Of a stretch of 6,085 bases of DNA, positions 5,615-6,085 are shown piece after piece; position 1 is the first letter of the stretch; every line of letters begins with the position of its first letter. Source of the DNA: Paracoccaceae bacterium (lineage in GTDB: Bacteria; Pseudomonadota; Alphaproteobacteria; Rhodobacterales; Rhodobacteraceae). The stretch is from NCBI GenBank assembly GCA_007120685.1, contig SKNG01000337.1, positions 1 to 6,085 on the forward strand. The letters are read 5' to 3'. A program made the translations under genes and the position numbers. The notes under the pieces are model-generated. The model did not search any database. It was given only the letters and a program-made list of their open reading frames with translations, and was not told the DNA's origin.

Positions 5615-5644
5615 AGGCCCTTTTTCCGGGCCTTTGCAGCCCGG
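5615..5644 (-). terminator. Overlapping hairpins after the Lrp-type gene, weak candidate terminator
   Basis: Two hairpins share bases. CCGGGC/GCCCGG pairs 5644-5639 with 5631-5626 (6 bp, 7-nt loop), and AGGCCC/GGGCCT pairs 5633-5628 with 5620-5615 (6 bp, 7-nt loop). Both lie within 40 nt after the regulator's stop codon. On the minus strand no U-run follows either stem, so termination is uncertain and read-through into the next gene is possible. Confidence 0.3.
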
Positions 5645-5652
5645 GCGTTCGC

Positions 5653-6085
5653 CTATCGTCTTGCGCCGGTCGGATCGGGGGCCGGGCCGGATGTCTGACC
5701 GGACGCCGGACGCAGGCTGCGCGCGGCCAGGCGGGCCAGATCAGGGTGGCCGTTCTTGACCAGCCTTGTGGCGAAATAGGTGAAATAGCGCTGGATGCCG
5801 ATATCGGCGGCGAGCAGGTCATCCATCAGCGCCTGAAAGGCGATCAGCCCGGGACTGTGGACGGTCAGCACGTAATCGAAGCCGCCACCGGTGGCGACGC
5901 AGTGGGTAATGTCGTCGATGCCGTGGATATGGGCCTCGAACCGCTCGAAATCCGTCTTGCGATGCTGGGTGAGCGAGACCATGACCACAACGCGCGTGAA
6001 ATCGGCGATCAGCTCCAGCGCGATATCGGCGCGGTAACCTCGGATGAAGCCCGCGGCTTTCAACCGTGTCAGCCGTTCCCAGCAG
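5653..6085 (-). CDS. Lrp/AsnC-family transcriptional regulator, 5' end outside window
   Basis: The frame is open from the right edge to TAG at 5655-5653, giving 143 visible residues. The first visible residues, CWERLTRLKAAGFIRGYRA, match the end of the Lrp winged-helix DNA-binding domain (recognition helix and the turn into the linker). So about 40 N-terminal residues with the true start lie beyond 6085; the TTG at 6063 is internal. The following RAM (ligand-binding) domain has the family pattern: VVVMVSLTQH, then HIHGIDDITHCVATGGGFDYVL with the conserved Gly-rich turn, and IQRYFTYFATRLVK. A tail of about 36 residues rich in Ala, Arg and Pro follows the last RAM strand, longer than in typical Lrp. 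Such proteins form dimers or octamers and respond to amino acids or small metabolites. The gene has the same direction as the DmdA-like and OsmC genes, 162 bp upstream of them, so it may regulate them. The effector is not readable from the sequence. Confidence 0.92.
   Translation of the reverse strand, partial: CWERLTRLKAAGFIRGYRADIALELIADFTRVVVMVSLTQHRKTDFERFEAHIHGIDDITHCVATGGGFDYVLTVHSPGLIAFQALMDDLLAADIGIQRYFTYFATRLVKNGHPDLARLAARSLRPASGQTSGPAPDPTGARR

Noticed and set aside
5637..5646. CAGCCCGGGC repeated at 3819-3828 and 5637-5646 as a dispersed repeat
   Set aside because: A 10-bp GC-rich match is expected by chance in DNA of this composition, and the flanks do not match.
6061..6063. TTG at 6063 as start of the Lrp-type gene
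   Set aside because: The frame continues upstream into CWERLTR, the end of the Lrp DNA-binding domain, so the true start is outside the window.

Overview
The window looks like ordinary chromosomal DNA of an alphaproteobacterium, most likely in the Rhodobacterales (Rhodobacter/Paracoccus/roseobacter relatives). The reasons are the high GC content by eye, the strong G/C third-position bias that opens long spurious frames opposite real genes, and the character of the proteins: an alphaproteobacterial-type DnaX C-terminus, a HemE of about 345 residues, an aerobic-pathway CobS, and a DMSP-demethylase-like GcvT-family protein. I assign the order from remembered family features, not from a search. 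No tRNA, rRNA, CRISPR array, insertion sequence or phage gene was seen.

Layout. Positions 1-1520 (minus) hold the 5' part of dnaX, the DNA polymerase III tau/gamma clamp-loader subunit, which runs off the left edge inside its C-terminal domain. A 148-bp divergent spacer separates it from hemE (1669-2706, plus), uroporphyrinogen decarboxylase. A 132-bp spacer with a strong imperfect palindrome and a second GC-rich hairpin leads to cobS (2839-3813, plus), the AAA+ subunit of the aerobic cobaltochelatase. A 57-bp convergent spacer carries a long GC-rich hairpin. The rest is on the minus strand and read right to left: the 3' part of an Lrp/AsnC-family regulator gene (5653-6085, cut by the right edge), a 162-bp spacer, a GcvT/DmdA-family methyltransferase gene (4351-5490), and 30 bp later an OsmC-family gene (3871-4320).

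How the genes relate. HemE and CobS act on two branches of tetrapyrrole synthesis: HemE commits uroporphyrinogen III to haem and chlorophyll, while CobS inserts cobalt on the corrin branch. The usual CobS partner CobT is not next to it here. The DmdA-like and OsmC genes are close enough to be one operon, and the Lrp-type gene just upstream in the same direction is a natural candidate regulator. This three-gene set is the least standard part of the window. The substrate of the DmdA-like enzyme cannot be read from the sequence: DMSP is one possibility, and another methylated compound is equally open. I see nothing that clearly amounts to a new biological system. The findings are candidates graded accordingly.
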